Source of the DNA: 55-13 sp037190145
Lineage (GTDB): Bacteria > Armatimonadota > Fimbriimonadia > Fimbriimonadales > Fimbriimonadaceae
Assembly (NCBI GenBank): GCA_037190145.1
Contig: JBBCJU010000008.1
Location: forward strand, 62,001 to 126,000
Direction: 5' to 3'
DNA length: 64,000 bases
Under the pieces are notes generated by a model. It searched no databases, was not told the origin of the DNA, and saw nothing but the letters and a program-made list of their open reading frames with translations. Of this stretch, positions 41,298-50,149 are shown one piece after another (the first letter of the stretch is position 1; each line of letters begins with the position of its first letter). The position numbers were made by a program, and so were the translations under genes.

Positions 41298-42782
41298 ATG
41301 GGCGAGAAGAAACTCAAGCTGTACGACACGATGACCAAGCAGGTCAAAGAACTCCAAACCAGGGAGGCAGGACACTTGAAGTTTTATGCTTGTGGACCCA
41401 CGGTTTACTCCTATGCCCATATTGGGAATTTCAGAAGTTTTCTAACCGCAGACCTCATTGTTCGAACTGCGAAGGCTTTGGGTTGGCGAGTTACGTTTGT
41501 GAATAACATCACGGATGTTGGGCACTTGACGGATGATGATATTGCGGATAGTCAGGGCGAAGACAAGTTAGAAAAGGCACTCAAAAGCAAGGAAGGCGAG
41601 CATTTCAACAATGTTTGGGAGCTTGCCGAACACTATACAAATGCTTTTGAATTGGATTGGAAGTCGCTTAACTTACTTCCACCGGATGTACGGCCGAAGG
41701 CGACTCAGCATGTTCGGCAACAGATCGTTGCAGCCGAGGAACTGATTGACAAAGGGCACGCTTACGAAACTCCGACAGGTGTTTATTACAGTGTCGAGAG
41801 TTTCCCCGAGTACGGAAAGCTGAGTGGAAACACGCAGGACAATCTTCGCCAGGCAGTACGGGATGTGGTGCAGGATGATAACAAGCGCGCTCCAGCTGAC
41901 TTTGCGCTTTGGAAGAAAGACGATCACCATCTGATGCAGTGGCATTCCCCGTTTGGCTGGGGATTTCCGGGATGGCATATTGAATGTTCGGTGATGGCTC
42001 GGGAATACCTTGGCGATACCATTGATCTGCACAGCGGTGGAGAGGACAATATGTTTCCTCACCACGAGTGCGAGATTGCCCAGTCTGAGGCGCTAACGGG
42101 TAAACCATTTGCTGGGCATTGGGTGCATACACGTTTTCTTCAGGTGAATGGAGAGAAAATGTCCAAAAGCGCGGGCAACTTCTATACCGTAAGAGACTTG
42201 ATTACAAAGGGGGCAGATCCCTTGGCGATCCGATATGGACTTATCGCCGGCATCTACGGCAAGCCTTTGAACTTCACAGATCAAGGTTTACGAGATGCTC
42301 AATCTATCATCGAAAGGTATCGCAAAGCGGACCAGATTGCAGCTAATGCGAGTGGTGAAGGGCCAGATTCGCTGGGATCTTTGCTTGATGATTTGTATAG
42401 CCAGACGCTGGAAGCTTTGTGCAATGACTTAAACACTCCTGTGGCATTGGCAAAGGCTCTGGAGGGAGCAAAACTGATCCTGAAAGAGGGAGAAGGGATG
42501 TCCAAGGCTTCAGGAGAAAGCGCAGTTCGATTTCTCGATGGGGTGAATAACCTCCTTGGAATTGTTCGGTCTAGCTATGGGGATCTGGAGACGGTGGTCA
42601 AACCGGTAGGGCCTGCGGTTGATGAGGCTCTGATCGAAGCTAAGATACTTGAACGGGCAGAAGCAAAGAAGACAAAAGACTTTTCTCGGGCGGATGCGAT
42701 TCGGGGCGAATTAGATGCAATGGGGATTGAGTTGCGAGACTCTCCTACGGGAACAACTTGGGTGCTTAAGAGCGCTCTTTAG
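41298..42782 (+). CDS. cysS: Cysteinyl-tRNA synthetase
   Basis: A 494-residue class I synthetase. HIGH-type signature HIGN in SYAHIGNFRSFL, zinc ligands from CGPTVY, ECSVM and HHECEIAQSEA, and KMSKS in GEKMSKSAGNF. The C-terminal helical domain ends with the anticodon-region stretch FSRADAIRGELDAMGIELRD. The frame is open to 41262, but the ATG at 41298 begins the family N-terminus; TATTCT lies 10 bases before it. Its last 17 bases overlap the convergent gene at 42766. Confidence 0.97.
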   Translation: MGEKKLKLYDTMTKQVKELQTREAGHLKFYACGPTVYSYAHIGNFRSFLTADLIVRTAKALGWRVTFVNNITDVGHLTDDDIADSQGEDKLEKALKSKEGEHFNNVWELAEHYTNAFELDWKSLNLLPPDVRPKATQHVRQQIVAAEELIDKGHAYETPTGVYYSVESFPEYGKLSGNTQDNLRQAVRDVVQDDNKRAPADFALWKKDDHHLMQWHSPFGWGFPGWHIECSVMAREYLGDTIDLHSGGEDNMFPHHECEIAQSEALTGKPFAGHWVHTRFLQVNGEKMSKSAGNFYTVRDLITKGADPLAIRYGLIAGIYGKPLNFTDQGLRDAQSIIERYRKADQIAANASGEGPDSLGSLLDDLYSQTLEALCNDLNTPVALAKALEGAKLILKEGEGMSKASGESAVRFLDGVNNLLGIVRSSYGDLETVVKPVGPAVDEALIEAKILERAEAKKTKDFSRADAIRGELDAMGIELRDSPTGTTWVLKSAL

Positions 42783-43281
42783 AAGTTGAACTTTTGAGCC
42801 GATCTAACCAACCGGTAGGGAGTCGGCTCAACATCTGTTCGTACACTCCTGGATTCTGCCAAGGTCCATTTACTCTTACGAAATGACGCTGATTTGACTT
42901 GTGGTCGTTAAACATCACGACTTTGGGGGTTTTGCCGTCATCCGAGTAGATAATGTGGCTTCGAGATTTGAGCTGTCTCCAATCTCCTGATTTACGTAAG
43001 TGCATTAGAAGATTCCAAGCAGCTTCTTCTTTGGTTCCTTTGGACTCAAAGAGCCAATCCCGAGCGGTTCCAATTCCCATAAGTGCGTGACTAGATGGTG
43101 CTTGAAGCTGTTGAGCTACTTCTGCGGAACTATTTCCAGAAAAGTGAGCGATAAAATGGTAGCGGGAAGGAAGTGAGACTGGACATTCATCGGCAGCAAG
43201 ACGGCTTCCAATGAACCACAAAGCCCCTGCTCCAAGTACAGAGGCACAAACAAGAATGACCTTGCCGCGAGATTTCGCCAC
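42766..43281 (-). CDS. Membrane-anchored protein of unknown function
   Basis: A 171-residue protein starting with GTG. One N-terminal helix (8-26, VILVCASVLGAGALWFIG) is followed by a soluble domain with VAQQLQAPSSHALMGIG, a helical EEAAWNLLMHLRK and a beta part FVRVNGPWQNPG. No family is recognised. A TAGAAT hexamer lies exactly six bases before the GTG. It overlaps the end of cysS by 17 bases and follows lexA on the same strand at 29 bases, so it might share the lexA message. Confidence 0.65.
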   Translation of the reverse strand: MAKSRGKVILVCASVLGAGALWFIGSRLAADECPVSLPSRYHFIAHFSGNSSAEVAQQLQAPSSHALMGIGTARDWLFESKGTKEEAAWNLLMHLRKSGDWRQLKSRSHIIYSDDGKTPKVVMFNDHKSNQRHFVRVNGPWQNPGVYEQMLSRLPTGWLDRLKSSTSKERS

Positions 43282-43287
43282 AAGGTC

Positions 43288-43293
43288 ATTCTA
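43288..43293 (-). promoter_or_regulatory. Putative -10 element of a leaderless start
   Basis: Minus-strand TAGAAT ends six bases before the GTG at 43281. TTCTAA stands 17 bases further upstream as a poor -35. There is no Shine-Dalgarno sequence. Confidence 0.45.
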
Positions 43294-43310
43294 GTATAGA
43301 TTTGCTACCT

Positions 43311-43940
43311 TTAGAAGGCCATGCCTTCATAGTCTCGGAGAAGACCGATGATTTTCCCGATGATTGTGGCATCTTCCTGATCTACGGGAATCGGAGCATA
43401 GTTGGGGTTGCTTGGCATCAGCTTAATGCCATCCTTCGCGTAATTGATCCGCTTCACAGTAGCTTCTTCACCCATTAGTACAGCGACTAAATCTCCATGA
43501 TTAGCCGTTTTTTGAGGCTTCACCATGACCAGATCGCGGGGCATGATGCCTTCCCCGGTCATGGAGTCTCCCTTTACCCTTAGAAGAAAAGCACCCTCAA
43601 TACGGTTCACCATGTCGCTAGGCACGGGAATCAGATCCTCAACTTGCTCCTGAGCTTGGATGGGGACGCCGGCTGCAATAGAGCCAACCAGGGGAACCAT
43701 CGCTACTCGACTGGAAGATTGGTATTGAGGATGGGTTACTTTGATCGAACGCGGGGTATTCGATCGGGCAATATAGCCCTTCTTCTCTAGTGCATCTAGG
43801 TGAACAGTGACTCCACGAAGCGAACCAATGTCAAAATGGGCCCCAATTTCTCGGATTGATGGAGGGTAGCCCTCTTTTTGAACGTAATCCAGAACAAACT
43901 GGAGGATCATTTCTTGTCGTTTCGTGAGTCCCTTCGCCAT
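43311..43940 (-). CDS. lexA: SOS repressor LexA
   Basis: A 209-residue LexA. The N-terminal winged helix (1-68, TKRQEMILQFVLDYV and YPPSIREIGAHF) precedes an S24 peptidase domain. The self-cleavage site is Ala90-Gly91 in IAAGVP, with Ser126 in GDSMTG and Lys163 in ATVKRI, the same order and spacing as E. coli LexA. AAGGAG lies seven bases before the ATG. The 143-base leader should carry its own operator; I see no repeat there matching the GAAC-N4-GTTC or CTGT-N8-ACAG boxes, so the box of this lineage stays open. Confidence 0.96.
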   Translation of the reverse strand: MAKGLTKRQEMILQFVLDYVQKEGYPPSIREIGAHFDIGSLRGVTVHLDALEKKGYIARSNTPRSIKVTHPQYQSSSRVAMVPLVGSIAAGVPIQAQEQVEDLIPVPSDMVNRIEGAFLLRVKGDSMTGEGIMPRDLVMVKPQKTANHGDLVAVLMGEEATVKRINYAKDGIKLMPSNPNYAPIPVDQEDATIIGKIIGLLRDYEGMAF

Positions 43941-44083
43941 ACCGATCTCCTTGATCTACTTGAGTTTTCCACATTGTACTACTATTTGTCTACATGTCAA
44001 GCATCAAACGACGAGCGGTCAGACGTCTAGCGGAACTATACGTGTCATACTAAACGTTCCCCATTGTCAGTAGGTGAGAATTC

Positions 44084-45841
44084 TTGTCGATTAGCAAAGT
44101 TCATGAACTAATACAGAATAAAGGTTGCATTTGGACCATTTCTATTCTAATGATTGTCGGAATGGTCGCGACTAGCTTCACAAGCTGCGGTCGCACCGAT
44201 TTGGCCAGGCAGCAAATGATGCAGACCGATCCGGGTGCCGTTGTTGCCACGGTTGGTAATCAACAGATTACAGAACGACTTATTGGCAAGGAGATGGAAC
44301 GCATACAAGGCATGTATGGCGGTCAGGCCAGCAACTTGCCAGCCTCTTTTCAGTTGCAAATGGAAGCAAGCGTCTTGCGTTCTACCGTTGGCAATATTCT
44401 CCAGATCGAGTTGGCGAAGAAGTATGGAGTTAAGGCTAGCGATCAGGATCTTGCGAAGATTCTGACCTCCGGTGTCGAATCAGAGATTTCGGGAATCAAG
44501 CAACAGCTTGTCAATCAGGGAAAGCTAAAGGCCGACGCCACAGAAGCAGAGTTTGCTGAACTCTTTAAGAAAGAAGTAGGCCGTGAGCTTAGCAGCTTTA
44601 AGAAAGAAGCTATTGATAGCAATCTGAGCATCCTGAAGTCGGGCGCAGATTTGAAAATTCCGGTGGAAGCTCTTGCGGTTGGTGAGCCATTGATGGCCGC
44701 CCTAAAGAAAGAGATTAAGCTGAGCGATGAGGACTTGAAGAAGTCTTACGATACTTTTGAAGTTAAGCGTATTACTTTGTCCAAGGGTGATCCCAATGCG
44801 ACAGCTAAGAAGATTGAAGCTGAGATCAAGGGCGGCTTATCTTTTGAGCAAGCCATGGATCGCTATTCAGAAGCTCAGCAGATGGACCCTAAGAAAAAGC
44901 TGAGTGAACAGATTGATCCTCTGCCGCGAACGACCGTTCAGGGTTTCCCCGCCTATTCTCCTATTGAGAAGCTGAAGCCCGGTGAAGTGAGCGCGCCTGT
45001 CACCATTGGGCAGTCGGTAAACATCTTTAAGCTTATTCAAATCAAGAACGAACTTCCAAAGGACTTTAACGAGAAGAAGGAGACTTACCGTGATACACAG
45101 GTTTCCACTCTTGCCGCAGCCAGAATGCAGTCCGAATTGATGGACATGCAAAAGAATGCCAACGTCGATTGGAAGGTTCCTGCCTACAAATGGCTATACG
45201 AATACGGTCGCTTAACAGCAGATAACTTGGATGCGGCAGATCGAAACAAGCTTGAAGAGCAGATCATGAACGAGGCTATGAAAGCTGCCACGGAAAGCAA
45301 TGCTGAACAGGCCAAGACTGCGAGCTTACTAGCTTACGTCACCTTTGAGTCAATCTATGCCCGATCTTCAGCTACCGAGAAGACAAAGCTTGATGAAACG
45401 AAGATCAAGATTTATGAGACTTACCTAGTGGATAACGAAGATCCGCAGATGAGGCTTGAGCTGGCGCGAACCTATAAGAATCAGAAGAAGGAAGCTGAGT
45501 TTGCCGGACAGTTGATCGCTGCTGCGAATGCTAACTTAGGAGGAACCGATCCTCAAGCACAAGGCACTTATAACACGATCAACGATCTAATTCGCGAGGG
45601 TGAAACCGCCAAGTTGCTGACGGCAGAGCAAGTGAAAGAGCTAAAGGAACTGCAGAAGCTGTGGGTTGAACAGAAAGCTGAGCAAGATAAAGCTGACGCC
45701 GAAGCGAAGAAGCTAGAAGCAGAGGCGGCGAAGGCTGCCGCAGATGCTGAAAAGAAATCCAAGGAAGAAGCGGCTAAGAACGTTAAAACTCGTGAAGAGT
45801 TGGAAAAGGAGAAAGCCGGAAAGTCGGGCGGTAAGCAGTAA
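44084..45841 (+). CDS. SurA/PrsA-like peptidyl-prolyl isomerase chaperone
   Basis: A 585-residue exported protein. A TTG start has AGGTGAG six bases upstream. The N-terminal hydrophobic stretch ends in a lipoprotein-like SFTSCG, so it may be lipidated. Residues 50-200 form a SurA-N-type chaperone region (VVATVGNQQITERLIGKEMER), 220-330 a parvulin-like domain (ITLSKGDPNATAKKIEAEIKGGLSFEQAMDRYSE is its usual opening), and 350-530 are helical. The C-terminal 60 residues are a Lys/Glu/Ala-rich tail. It probably helps outer-membrane or secreted proteins fold. rsmI follows after two bases. Confidence 0.82.
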   Translation: MSISKVHELIQNKGCIWTISILMIVGMVATSFTSCGRTDLARQQMMQTDPGAVVATVGNQQITERLIGKEMERIQGMYGGQASNLPASFQLQMEASVLRSTVGNILQIELAKKYGVKASDQDLAKILTSGVESEISGIKQQLVNQGKLKADATEAEFAELFKKEVGRELSSFKKEAIDSNLSILKSGADLKIPVEALAVGEPLMAALKKEIKLSDEDLKKSYDTFEVKRITLSKGDPNATAKKIEAEIKGGLSFEQAMDRYSEAQQMDPKKKLSEQIDPLPRTTVQGFPAYSPIEKLKPGEVSAPVTIGQSVNIFKLIQIKNELPKDFNEKKETYRDTQVSTLAAARMQSELMDMQKNANVDWKVPAYKWLYEYGRLTADNLDAADRNKLEEQIMNEAMKAATESNAEQAKTASLLAYVTFESIYARSSATEKTKLDETKIKIYETYLVDNEDPQMRLELARTYKNQKKEAEFAGQLIAAANANLGGTDPQAQGTYNTINDLIREGETAKLLTAEQVKELKELQKLWVEQKAEQDKADAEAKKLEAEAAKAAADAEKKSKEEAAKNVKTREELEKEKAGKSGGKQ

Positions 45842-45843
45842 AG

Positions 45844-46539
45844 ATGGGTGGCGATGGGAAATTAACGCTCATTGCCACTCCTATTGGCAATCTTGCCGAT
45901 TTATCGCCCCGAGCTATCGAAGCACTCGGGGCGGCTGATTTTTGGGTTGTTGAAGACACGCGCATTAGCGGCAAGCTTCAATCACATCTGGGCATTAAGA
46001 AGCCGATGCGGGTCTTAAATGACCATTCCGGTAGCTCTGCGGTAGACCGTTACGTCCAGGAAATTTTGGATGGAAGTAAAGTCGCTATCATTACAGATGG
46101 CGGTTCCCCGGTCGTTTCTGATCCAGGCTCGCTATTGTGTGATGCTTGTCATGAGCAGGATATTCCGATTGAAGCGATACCAGGACCTAGTGCTGTGACC
46201 ACCGCCCTTATGCTGTCGGGGTTTTTCGCTCAGCGTTTTGCTTTTCTTGGGTTTTTGGGAAGAAAACCCGGAGCAATCCGAGGAGAGCTGGAAGCGTTTA
46301 AGGAATCTCCACTAACCTTGGTCTTATTCGAATCTCCATATCGGTTTGAAGCGTTGCTGAAAGTGGCATATGAGGTTCTTGGACCCCGCAGATACGCTAT
46401 TTGTCGAGAGATGACGAAGCTTCATGAGCAAGTTTTTCGATCTCAACTGCCAATAATTGCAAATGAATCGACCGTTCCACGCAAAGGTGAAGTTACAATA
46501 GTGATCGAAGGAGTGCGCCGGGCACGCCTTGAAGAGTGA
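45844..46539 (+). CDS. rsmI: 16S rRNA 2'-O-ribose C1402 methyltransferase RsmI
   Basis: A 231-residue SAM-dependent enzyme of the tetrapyrrole-methylase fold that methylates C1402 in 16S rRNA. It shows LIATPIGNLADLSPRA, VVEDTRISGKL, IITDGGSPVVSDPG and IPGPSAVTTALMLSGF. It is shorter than the usual 270-290 residues because the C-terminal HTH-like domain is missing. It lies two bases after the SurA-like gene. Confidence 0.94.
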   Translation: MGGDGKLTLIATPIGNLADLSPRAIEALGAADFWVVEDTRISGKLQSHLGIKKPMRVLNDHSGSSAVDRYVQEILDGSKVAIITDGGSPVVSDPGSLLCDACHEQDIPIEAIPGPSAVTTALMLSGFFAQRFAFLGFLGRKPGAIRGELEAFKESPLTLVLFESPYRFEALLKVAYEVLGPRRYAICREMTKLHEQVFRSQLPIIANESTVPRKGEVTIVIEGVRRARLEE

Positions 46540-46594
46540 AGCCAAGGTAGGTACACTAAGCGAGTCTGGTCTAAGTATTAGCAACGGAAAGCGA

Positions 46595-47530
46595 ATGAAT
46601 AAGCCACTTATAAAGCTTGTCCTGTGGGTGTTTACCCTAGCCCTAATGTCGTTATTGGCCTTTGGTCAAACGACAGAGGCTTATCGGCTTAGCCCGGATG
46701 ACGTTATTGAGATTAAGATTTACAACGAATCTCAAGTTAATGCAACCGTGCCGGTTGGTAAAGATGGCACCCTTACAGCTCCCTTCTTGGAGCCAATGAA
46801 GGTTGAAGGTATGACCATTGTAGAGTTGCAGAAAGCTCTTGCAAAGGCCTATACCGAACGACTAAGGCTCAGGGATCCCAAAGTTTCAGTTATTGTTTCA
46901 CGGTACAAAACAGTACGTGCCTCTGCGAATGGTTTTGTAGCAAAGCCCGGCATCTTTGAGTTGCGACCGGGGGACACTGTTATGACTCTCTTGAGCTTTG
47001 CGGGTGGGCCGATTGTGGACCGCGCGGACTTGAGAAGAGCCACTCTTAGAAAAGCCAACTCAGATGAGCTAATCCCAATCGATCTGTTCTCCATTTTGAA
47101 CCGAGCAGATACAACTCAGAACTATGTGATTGAGGATGGTGATTCGCTCAACGTTCCAGAGTCCAACAATCGAGTTTTGGTAATTGGTCAGGTGCCTCGT
47201 CCAAGTGCCTACAACTATAAAGAGCCGATGACACTTCAAGATGCGCTAGCTCAAGCGGGCGGCGAGATCCCAACGCGTTCTTGGTTAAGTAAGACACTTG
47301 TTATTCGTCCTCGTGCGGGTATGCCTGGGGAATACGATCGTATTCAATGTGATATCGTTCGGTTTATCCGCAACGGAGACAACGCTCAGAATATTGAGCT
47401 ACTTCCTGGGGATATTGTTTACGTGCCCGAGACAAAGACTCCGGATCTGGATAGAATAACTCGACTCCTCAGCTCTGTATCTTTCTTCGGAGACTTTATG
47501 CGACGAGGGTTGTTCGGTTTCCGACTGTAA
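46595..47530 (+). CDS. Polysaccharide export protein (Wza-like, SLBB domains)
   Basis: A 311-residue exported protein with signal peptide (about 1-25, KLVLWVFTLALMSLLAFG). The Poly_export domain (30-115) opens with YRLSPDDVIEIKIYNE; two SLBB repeats follow (VRASANGFVAKPGIFEL, and RVLVIGQVPRPSAYNYK). There is no lipobox cysteine after the signal. The start at 46595 has GGAAAG upstream; the open frame to 46529 overlaps rsmI. No Wzc or glycosyltransferases are adjacent. Together with the PEP-CTERM protein it hints at exopolysaccharide export. Confidence 0.88.
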   Translation: MNKPLIKLVLWVFTLALMSLLAFGQTTEAYRLSPDDVIEIKIYNESQVNATVPVGKDGTLTAPFLEPMKVEGMTIVELQKALAKAYTERLRLRDPKVSVIVSRYKTVRASANGFVAKPGIFELRPGDTVMTLLSFAGGPIVDRADLRRATLRKANSDELIPIDLFSILNRADTTQNYVIEDGDSLNVPESNNRVLVIGQVPRPSAYNYKEPMTLQDALAQAGGEIPTRSWLSKTLVIRPRAGMPGEYDRIQCDIVRFIRNGDNAQNIELLPGDIVYVPETKTPDLDRITRLLSSVSFFGDFMRRGLFGFRL

Positions 47531-47550
47531 GTCTTGGTGTTGACTTGCAG

Positions 47551-47596
47551 AAAAGAGAAAGGCTAGGAAGAAACTTCTTAGCCTTTCTCTTTTTAC
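47551..47596. terminator. Bidirectional terminator
   Basis: A 20-bp stem with one G-T pair (47551-47570 and 47574-47593), 3-base loop and a T-tract on either strand. It stops the Wza-like gene on the plus strand; its right arm meets the stop codon of the osmC-like gene at 47593. Confidence 0.9.
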
Positions 47597-48003
47597 TCAA
47601 GTTCCCAAACGCTTTCGATTTTTGGCCCTTGGCGCAAGGTGGCAATGACAGAGCAGTACTTTTCATCCGTCAACTCAATGGCTCTCTTGATCGCCTCTGG
47701 ATCAATGTTTCCCTTAAGAATGTGCTTCACGGTGATGGATAGGAAAGGCCTTGGCCATGTACCAGGTGGTACGCGTTCACCATCAATCTCTACTCGATAG
47801 CCTTCTATTGTTTGCCTTTTCTTCTCTAGGATGTTTACGATGTCCATCGCACTACAAGCAGCGATAGACGATAATAGTGCCTGCACCGGCGTGGGCCCCT
47901 TCGTTTCCACACCTTCTTCTGGATAAGCGTCCATCGTAAACCGAGTGCCTGTATCGGTGTCGGCTTGAAACACCATATTGCCCTGCCAATTAACAGTAAC
48001 CAC
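47593..48003 (-). CDS. OsmC/YhfA-family protein
   Basis: A 136-residue OsmC-fold protein with GTG start. The two cysteines of the peroxidase pair are in SIAACSAMD and DEKYCSV. The TKGPTPVQALLSSIAACS stretch is typical of the YhfA/OsmC subgroup rather than Ohr. It may reduce organic peroxides. It follows the phosphoesterase gene on the same strand by 32 bases. A CATAAT hexamer lies six bases before the start and the start codon lies in a hairpin stem. Confidence 0.88.
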   Translation of the reverse strand: MVTVNWQGNMVFQADTDTGTRFTMDAYPEEGVETKGPTPVQALLSSIAACSAMDIVNILEKKRQTIEGYRVEIDGERVPPGTWPRPFLSITVKHILKGNIDPEAIKRAIELTDEKYCSVIATLRQGPKIESVWELE

Positions 48004-48027
48004 GAACCTATTATGAGGCTCGTGGTT
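47998..48027. repeat. Inverted repeat enclosing the osmC-like start codon
   Basis: Perfect 8-base arms (AACCACGA / TCGTGGTT) around a 14-base loop. One arm holds the GTG start codon of the osmC-like gene and the loop holds its putative -10 hexamer. Confidence 0.6.
48010..48015 (-). promoter_or_regulatory. Putative -10 element of a leaderless start
   Basis: Minus-strand CATAAT ends six bases before the GTG at 48003. First base deviates from TANNNT, and read-through from the gene upstream is also possible. Confidence 0.3.
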
Positions 48028-48035
48028 ATCAGTCC

Positions 48036-50078
48036 TTAGTGCACTTCAAAAGCAGTTACGGTGTTTGAGTAGGTGCCGGCATAGATATATTTCCCTTCCG
48101 CCACAGGAGAGGCCAGGAAATGACCAATAGGCAAACGGGTTTGCGCAATCATTTCACCAGTCTTGTCATTAACCACACTGAGCAGTGAACCTACCGACCC
48201 GATGGCGACAAAGCCATCGCCCAGAGCCGGGGATGAGTCGTAAATCACCGAACGGGTTGGAGTGACCCAAATCTCTTTACCGTCAACTGCGGAGACGCAA
48301 CGAAGCTCACCAAGGTCGCCAAGTCCGCCCACATAAACTTTGCCATCACGAATTCGGGGTGAGGAGTGTCCGTACTTATCGCGTCGACTTGAGATGAGCC
48401 AAAGCTGTTCACCAGATTGAGTGTCAAAGCAAAAGAGACCATTACCATTGGCCGGAACATAAAGCTTCCCATCTGACAACACAGGGCCACCGATGGCCGG
48501 GGACCAAGCGAACGTTCGAGGGAAGCAAGGCTGCCGCCAAACTAACTCACCGGATTGAACATCAATTGCATAAACATGACTATCCCAAGCCCCAATGTAA
48601 AAACGTCTGCCATCGGTGACCGCATGAGTTTGGGCAAAAGCGGTATTGCTGGCGGGCATAGAGTACGTCCACTTAACTTGCCCGGTCTTCGTGTTGAATG
48701 CATAGAATTTTCCGTCACCGCTGGCTACGCAAACGGTGTCACCGGCAACTGCGGCAGACGCATAGACCGGGCCCTCTGTTTTTGCTTTCCAGACCGTCTT
48801 GCCGGTAGCAAGATCGAGAGCATAAAAGTTGGAATCCGCGCTGCCAACGAAGACCAAGTCTCCATCTCTTACAGGTGATGAGTGGCAATAGCGGTCGGTT
48901 TTAGTAGTCCATTGCTTGCGCCCTGTTCGCTTATCCAAAGAGTTTACGGATCCGTCCATGCAGGAGACCAAAAGACGACCTCCAGCAATTTTGACGTGAG
49001 ACATCACTCCACCCGTAAGTTCTGTCTGCCAAAGCTTCTTCAACCGGTCAGTTGTGGTTTCGACGGTATACGTTCCTTGAACTCCGGATTTGGGATCCCG
49101 CAGTTCCACCAGTTGCTGGCCGCTTGCTCGTCCCAAAAGCATAGCTAGGGATGGGGCGGTCTGCGCGGCTTCCCATTTGGCATAGCTCACCCTCACTTCC
49201 GCACCATCTTGGATTGCGCGATCAAATGCTTCGGTAACGGGAATGGAGCCAGTAGCCCAAACTGGGCGCTTAGTGACTAACGCTTTTAGAGGAACAGTTG
49301 TTAAAAGGGTCGGGTTTTGATTGGGTTGGGTGCGGCGACTCAGACGCACTTCACCTTTTGTATAGTCCACGTCGATTCGTTCCCAAGAACCTTGGTAGAG
49401 CCCTCGATTCATGGTGTTCGCGATTCCATCCCAGTTCCAAAGGAGATCGCTGTGACCGTGCCCGTTCAGGATTAGCTTAATGTTGTAAGGTTCTAGAACT
49501 CTGCGTAGACCTTCTTCGTTGTCAATCATTACCGCATCGCGTCCCACCCAGTGGTGAGTTGCAACAAAGACAGGATCTGTTCGACCAATCTTCTTTAGCC
49601 GGGCTTCCAGCCATCGGAGTTGCTCTGCTTCATAGTGGCCCCAGTGACTCAAGGGAACCGTACTGTCGAGAACAAAGAAGTGGCAGTTCTGATGTTGGAA
49701 ATATCCAAATGGCTCTCCTAGCCGCTCCTTGAAAATCTTTACTCCCTGTGGCGACCACCGGACATCATGATTCCCGGCGGTATCGTAAGTATTGACGCCA
49801 AACTCTTGGATCAGGGCCTGGTAATTGTCAAATTCTCCTGCCCATCCATAGTCAGTGACATCGCCTCCATTGATGGCAAAAGACGGGCGAAAAGCCTTGA
49901 TCTCATTGAACATAGCCCGGTTCTCTTCAATGTTCGCTTTTAGGCGTACGTGGGTATCGCTGAAGAAGGCGAACGAAAAGCTTCGGTCATCGGAAAAGGC
50001 CCCTGAATATTGGGCAAGGGGCGCAAGTCCAGCGGCCGCCCCAACTTTGAGAATATCTCGACGGGAAATTTGATTCAT
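48036..50078 (-). CDS. Exported metallophosphoesterase fused to a PQQ-type beta-propeller
   Basis: A 680-residue Tat-exported protein (ISRRDILKVGAAAG). Residues 35-270 are a calcineurin-like phosphoesterase with all motifs: FSDTHVR, NGGDVTDYG, GNHDVR, THHWVG, NGHGHSD. Residues 360-680 are a PQQ-like beta-propeller with repeated GxxYAxDxxTGxxxW blades (FYALDLATGKTVWKA, VYAIDVQSGELVWR). There is no clear PQQ cofactor site, so the propeller may be a binding scaffold. The ATG at 50078 begins the signal; an open frame goes to 50120. Substrate unknown. Confidence 0.87.
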   Translation of the reverse strand: MNQISRRDILKVGAAAGLAPLAQYSGAFSDDRSFSFAFFSDTHVRLKANIEENRAMFNEIKAFRPSFAINGGDVTDYGWAGEFDNYQALIQEFGVNTYDTAGNHDVRWSPQGVKIFKERLGEPFGYFQHQNCHFFVLDSTVPLSHWGHYEAEQLRWLEARLKKIGRTDPVFVATHHWVGRDAVMIDNEEGLRRVLEPYNIKLILNGHGHSDLLWNWDGIANTMNRGLYQGSWERIDVDYTKGEVRLSRRTQPNQNPTLLTTVPLKALVTKRPVWATGSIPVTEAFDRAIQDGAEVRVSYAKWEAAQTAPSLAMLLGRASGQQLVELRDPKSGVQGTYTVETTTDRLKKLWQTELTGGVMSHVKIAGGRLLVSCMDGSVNSLDKRTGRKQWTTKTDRYCHSSPVRDGDLVFVGSADSNFYALDLATGKTVWKAKTEGPVYASAAVAGDTVCVASGDGKFYAFNTKTGQVKWTYSMPASNTAFAQTHAVTDGRRFYIGAWDSHVYAIDVQSGELVWRQPCFPRTFAWSPAIGGPVLSDGKLYVPANGNGLFCFDTQSGEQLWLISSRRDKYGHSSPRIRDGKVYVGGLGDLGELRCVSAVDGKEIWVTPTRSVIYDSSPALGDGFVAIGSVGSLLSVVNDKTGEMIAQTRLPIGHFLASPVAEGKYIYAGTYSNTVTAFEVH

Positions 50079-50149
50079 GACTAAACCTTGGAGGGGGCAT
50101 ATGGCCCTGAATCGTCCCAAACGCTAGTAGCGCTGAACTTGCTTACATT

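Noticed and set aside
43941..44083. LexA operator before lexA
   Set aside because: The A/T-rich leader has partial repeats, but none symmetrical enough or close enough to known boxes to call.
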